Assembly: GCA_964017045.1 (NCBI GenBank)
Contig: OZ024799.1
Coordinates: forward strand, 30,825,596-30,889,595
Direction of reading: 5' to 3'
DNA: 64,000 bases
Origin: Omphiscola glabra
Lineage: Eukaryota; Mollusca; Gastropoda; Lymnaeidae
Shown here: one piece after another, positions 60,862 through 64,000 of the stretch
Layout: every line of letters starts with the position of its first letter
Position numbering within the stretch: position 1 is the stretch's first letter
The notes under the pieces: model-generated
What the model was told of the DNA's origin: nothing
Seen by the model: only the letters and a program-made list of their open reading frames with translations
Database searches by the model: none
Program-made: the position numbers and the translations under genes

Positions 60862-62357
60862 CTAGGGTAACATTTCAGGATTGCCACCTTTCAGTTTCAA
60901 CGACTTTAAACAGTAACAACCACCTTTCTTCTCCATCATAGCAAGAGCACCAACATCTGAAACAAACAATTGTATGTTTTTATTATGTTACATAAATCTA
61001 ATTTGTGTGTTCTTTTCATAAATGAAGCTATTGCAGTTGATGAAGTTTTCGAATGTTGCACAAAACATAGTTTCCGTAACTTCAATTTGATTGATGTATC
61101 TACATAAGCCGTCTAAGCGTAGTAGTCTACAAATTTTTGTGGTCCAAAACATAGTTTTAGTTTAAAAAATAAAATGCATTTAGTATGTAGCTGGCGATGA
61201 AGAATGTACTGAGGGTTGTGGAAGTTATTGGCTACTACAATAGGTTATATGCCCACCAACTCGGTCGTCACTTGAAACGTAAATACATCCCTACCTTCGA
61301 GTCACCTTTATGTCCTCCATAATTATACAAATGATCCACTCAGGTAAACAAAGCAATTGTATCTCACATGTACCCCTTTGATCCCTGCTGATTGATATCG
61401 TCCCAGCTTCAGCACAGCGGCTGTATTTGACGTAAATACTCCACCAATACCACCGCCTCCAATACATGTGCCACCAGTGCCACCTCCACCAGCAACCCTT
61501 CTACAAGCACCTCTGCTAGTGCACATTGCTGCTATGTTGTGAAACTGATTGCCACCATCTAAATGAACATAAAATATCGGTCGCCTGTACCACCCCTCAA
61601 CTCCCCTACTTCTCTCGTCACAAAAAAGAGGGAGATAAAGAAACTCATCCTATCACCAACTCACCTCGTATCTAAAGAAACTCATCCTATCACCAACTCA
61701 CCTCGTATCGAAAGAAACTCATCATATCCCCAACTCACTTTGTATCTAAAGAAACTCATCATATCCCCAACTCACCTCGTATCTAAAGAAACTCACCCTA
61801 TCCCCAACTCACCTCGTATCTAAAGAAACTCACCCTATCACCAACTCACCTCGTATCTAAATAAACTCATCCTATCACCAACTCACCTCGTATCTTAAGA
61901 AACTCATCCTATCACCAACTCACCTCGTATCTTAAGAAACTCATCCTATCCCCAACTCACTTTGTATCTAAAGAAACTCATCCTATCCCCAACTCACCTT
62001 GTATCTAAAGAAACTCACCCTATCACCAACTCACCTCGTTTCGAAAGAAACTCATCCTATCACCAACTCACCTCGTATCTAAAGAAGCTCATCATATCCC
62101 CAACTCACCTCGTATCTAAAGAAACTCACCCTATCACCAACTCACCTCGTATCTAAATAAACTCATCCTATCACCAACTCACTCTGTATCTAACAGGTAA
62201 CAGATTCATCGCTGTACCGAATGTTGTATTATGAGTGTGTTACGTCGGATAGCTAGTGTCACCTAAAAAAACCCACCAAACCTAATCACATTTCCCTACC
62301 GATATTGCATGCTCCTCTGATTTCACCAGCCTCGTTTCCGCACTGCAAGTTTTGACT
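60862..62357 (-). CDS. Tentative small Cys/Gly-rich gene with two possible terminal exons
   Basis: Product not recognised. Three candidate minus-strand exons. Exon A, 62357-62300, has acceptor GAGCCCAG and donor ATATCG|GTAGGG; it codes SQNLQCGNEAGEIRGACNI plus one base. Exon B begins at 61558 after TTCATTTAG, needs exactly one preceding base and stays open to TAA at 61323-61325. It reads GGNQFHNIAAMCTSRGACR, then a Gly-rich run (GGGGTGGTCIGGGGIGG); a donor-like CAT|GTGAGA is at 61368. Exon C begins at 60956 after TTTGTTTCAG, also needs one base, and reads VGALAMMEKKGGCYCLKSLK then LKGGNPEMLP to TAG at 60862. Joining A to B or A to C keeps an open frame; the other open frame of A runs into a stop in both. 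Upstream exons and the start are not identified. The 37-bp array lies between A and B. Confidence 0.35.
61636..62195. repeat. 37-bp minisatellite containing splice-site consensus on the minus strand
   Basis: About 15 units of AAAGAAACTCATCCTATCAC plus CAACTCACCTCGTATCT. In reverse each unit reads TTTCTTTAG|ATACGAG|GTGAGTTGG, an acceptor-like sequence, seven bases and a strong donor. A few units vary (CTTAAG, TCGAAAG, TTTGTATC). Confidence 0.93.
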
Positions 62358-62802
62358 CTGGGCTCAAACGTTAAGACGCTCCCAGATAAGAAGAAAAAGA
62401 GGAACAATAATTGGGGGGTGGCGGGGTAGGTAGGGAAGGAGGTAAATACGTTTTTGATCAAATTTGTTGATTCACCTATGTAGAAACGTTTTTCTGTTAG
62501 CTTTACTTTTTCTTAGGCGATATGAAGATCGTTGGTTTTTGCAGTTTTTCTGGAGGCGCCTTTGTCAGGTGTAAACAACACAACACAATAAAATGACTTG
62601 ATTTGCTGTCAACTCTCCGTGCCCTTGGGTTTTTTTTTTTTTGGTACCAAGTGTAACATTTTCACGACACAAATCCATTATTTATTTACCCCATCAAAAC
62701 ATTAGCCATGATGTTAGCCATTTGAAGTTAAACAAAGGGAATGAGTGAATTAAGGCTATCAACATGCCTCGCGACCAATCGTGATCTGAGTCCCCGGGGT
62801 CC
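62358..62802. other. Spacer
   Basis: No certain feature. T13 run at about 62630-62642. Confidence 0.35.
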
Positions 62803-62810
62803 TTCTAAAT

Positions 62811-63117
62811 CAGGGGTGGCCAACCCGCGGGTCGCATGTTATTACACCTCATGTTAACAGATTTTTATTTTTTTAAAAACTCCTTAGTGCGGTATAGAAT
62901 TTTTTTAAATCTCCCAATGCACATAATGAAATGCTAAATAATGAAAGAGAGTAAAACTAACTTAATGTGATGCATTTTCCCTTTTCGATCACTTATATTT
63001 TAAAAAAAACAACTGATTTCCTTGTCAATGAAATAAAGAACTAATACGTTTATTGATAAATCGGGCGTCCGCGGGACACAATATTTGACGTGGCGGGCCG
63101 CTGGTTGGCCACCCCTT
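62811..63117. mobile_element. hAT MITE, 307 bp
   Basis: Left terminus CAGGGGTGGCCAACCCGCGG, right terminus in reverse AAGGGGTGGCCAACCAGCGG, the first two bases of the right end mutated. Flanked by TTCTAAAT (62803-62810) and CTCTAAAT (63118-63125), a target duplication with one mismatch. Confidence 0.8.
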
Positions 63118-63125
63118 CTCTAAAT

Positions 63126-63470
63126 AAACAAAAATAAAGTTGTCTTTACGTGTGAGACGTATTTGTCAAAATTCTTACACTAGCCAACCGCCTTGCTTGT
63201 ATTGGCAGACTACTCACCCGTGAGAAGCTGTGAGACTTTTGCAGTTTAAAAGTTCAGAGAATGTTTTAGAGATGAGATTTGACTTTCGAAAAATATATTT
63301 ATTTGAATAGTGAAACTTGAAGCGTTCCCGTTTGGCTCGATTAGGTTTTGTTCCTACGGCCAGCTAACTATAAGTCTTAAATTAAGATGATGATGACGAT
63401 GATGATATCTTGTATAGCGCGTTTGTCCGTGCTATTCCAGCGCTCTTATGTCGTAAACTCTATACATTTA
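63126..63470. other. Spacer before the terminal satellite
   Basis: A (GAT)n tract at about 63387-63405. On the minus strand CTTCTCACGG|GTGAGTAG at about 63220-63235 is a good donor and could end an upstream exon of the 62.3-kb gene, without other support. Confidence 0.35.
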
Positions 63471-63473
63471 AAG

Positions 63474-64000
63474 AACAATGTCTTTCAATGTCTCTTAAAT
63501 GTCTTTAAATGTCTTTGAATGTCTATAAATGTCTCTTAAATGTCTGTATATGTTTCTTAAATTTATTAAAATGTCTCTTGAATGTTTTTAAATGTCTTTA
63601 AATGTCTTTAAATGTCTCTTAAATGTTTTTAAATGTCTGTAAATGTCTTTAAATGTCTGTAAATGTCTCTTAAATGTCTGTAGTGTCTCTTAAATGTCTG
63701 TAAATGTCTGTAAATGTCTCTTAAATGTCTGTAAATGTCTCTTAAATGTCTCTTAAATGTCTGTAAATGTCTCTTAAATGTCTGTAAATGTCTGTAAATG
63801 TCTCTTAAATGTCTGTAAATGTCTCTTAAATGTTTTTAAATGTCTCTTAAATATTTTTAAATGTCTCTTAAATGTCTTTAAATGTTTTTAAATGTCTTTA
63901 AATGTCTCTTAAATGTCTGTAAATGTCTCTTAAATGTCTGTAAATGTCTTTAAATGTCTGTAAATGTCTCTTAAATGTCTGTAAATGTCTCTTAAATGTC
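63474..64000. repeat. 11/22-bp satellite (AAATGTCTCTTAAATGTCTGT), running off the window
   Basis: More than 40 short units of about 11 bp (AAATGTCTST with T or A spacing), alternating AAATGTCTCTT and AAATGTCTGT(A). The array continues to the last base, so its full length is unknown. Confidence 0.93.

Overview
The window is animal nuclear DNA. Genes are split by many GT-AG introns, the sequence is AT-rich, and DNA transposons, LINE fragments, minisatellites and homopolymeric C/G runs are abundant. The gene families and the repeat style suggest a lophotrochozoan, most likely a gastropod mollusc; that is an inference from style, with no marker gene to prove it.

Layout: (1) 1.3-14.6 kb, plus strand: a complete 17-exon SLC6 sodium/chloride-dependent transporter of 727 residues, glycine-transporter-like in its motifs. 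Its introns hold a mariner-type MITE, a Tigger/pogo-like element, a piggyBac-like element and several minisatellites. (2) 16-19 kb: a hAT element with a perfect 8-bp target duplication and a long palindromic element. (3) 19.13-20.19 kb, minus strand: an intronless class A GPCR of 353 residues. (4) 20.5-25 kb: hAT-like and other TIR elements, one carrying a transposase remnant and one enclosing a 22-bp minisatellite. (5) 26.3-29.5 kb, plus strand: a complete six-exon HMGB protein of 206 residues with two HMG boxes, an acidic tail and an AT-hook-like N-terminus. (6) 30.6-39.2 kb: gene-poor, with a LINE RNase H remnant, a hAT element and an RTE-like reverse transcriptase remnant, the two LINE pieces on the minus strand. 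(7) 39.31 kb, plus strand: a first coding exon with the N-terminal half of a RASSF1/5-type C1 zinc finger. (8) 54.58-56.86 kb, plus strand: one long exon coding 762 residues of a Ser/Asp-rich, probably disordered protein with three copies of an acidic/aromatic helical motif. It ends at a splice donor in the same phase as the C1 exon, so it may be an alternative first exon of the same locus. (9) 60.8-62.4 kb, minus strand: a tentative small Cys/Gly-rich gene with two possible terminal exons.

From about 42.6 kb to the right edge there are at least 17 separate minisatellite arrays in about 21 kb, two of them with higher-order structure. Two tandem repeats contain splice-site consensus sequences: a 42-bp triplication that copies the exon-14 donor of the SLC6 gene, and a 37-bp array between tentative exons of the minus-strand gene. 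These are the most unusual features here. No tRNA, rRNA or CRISPR array was recognised.
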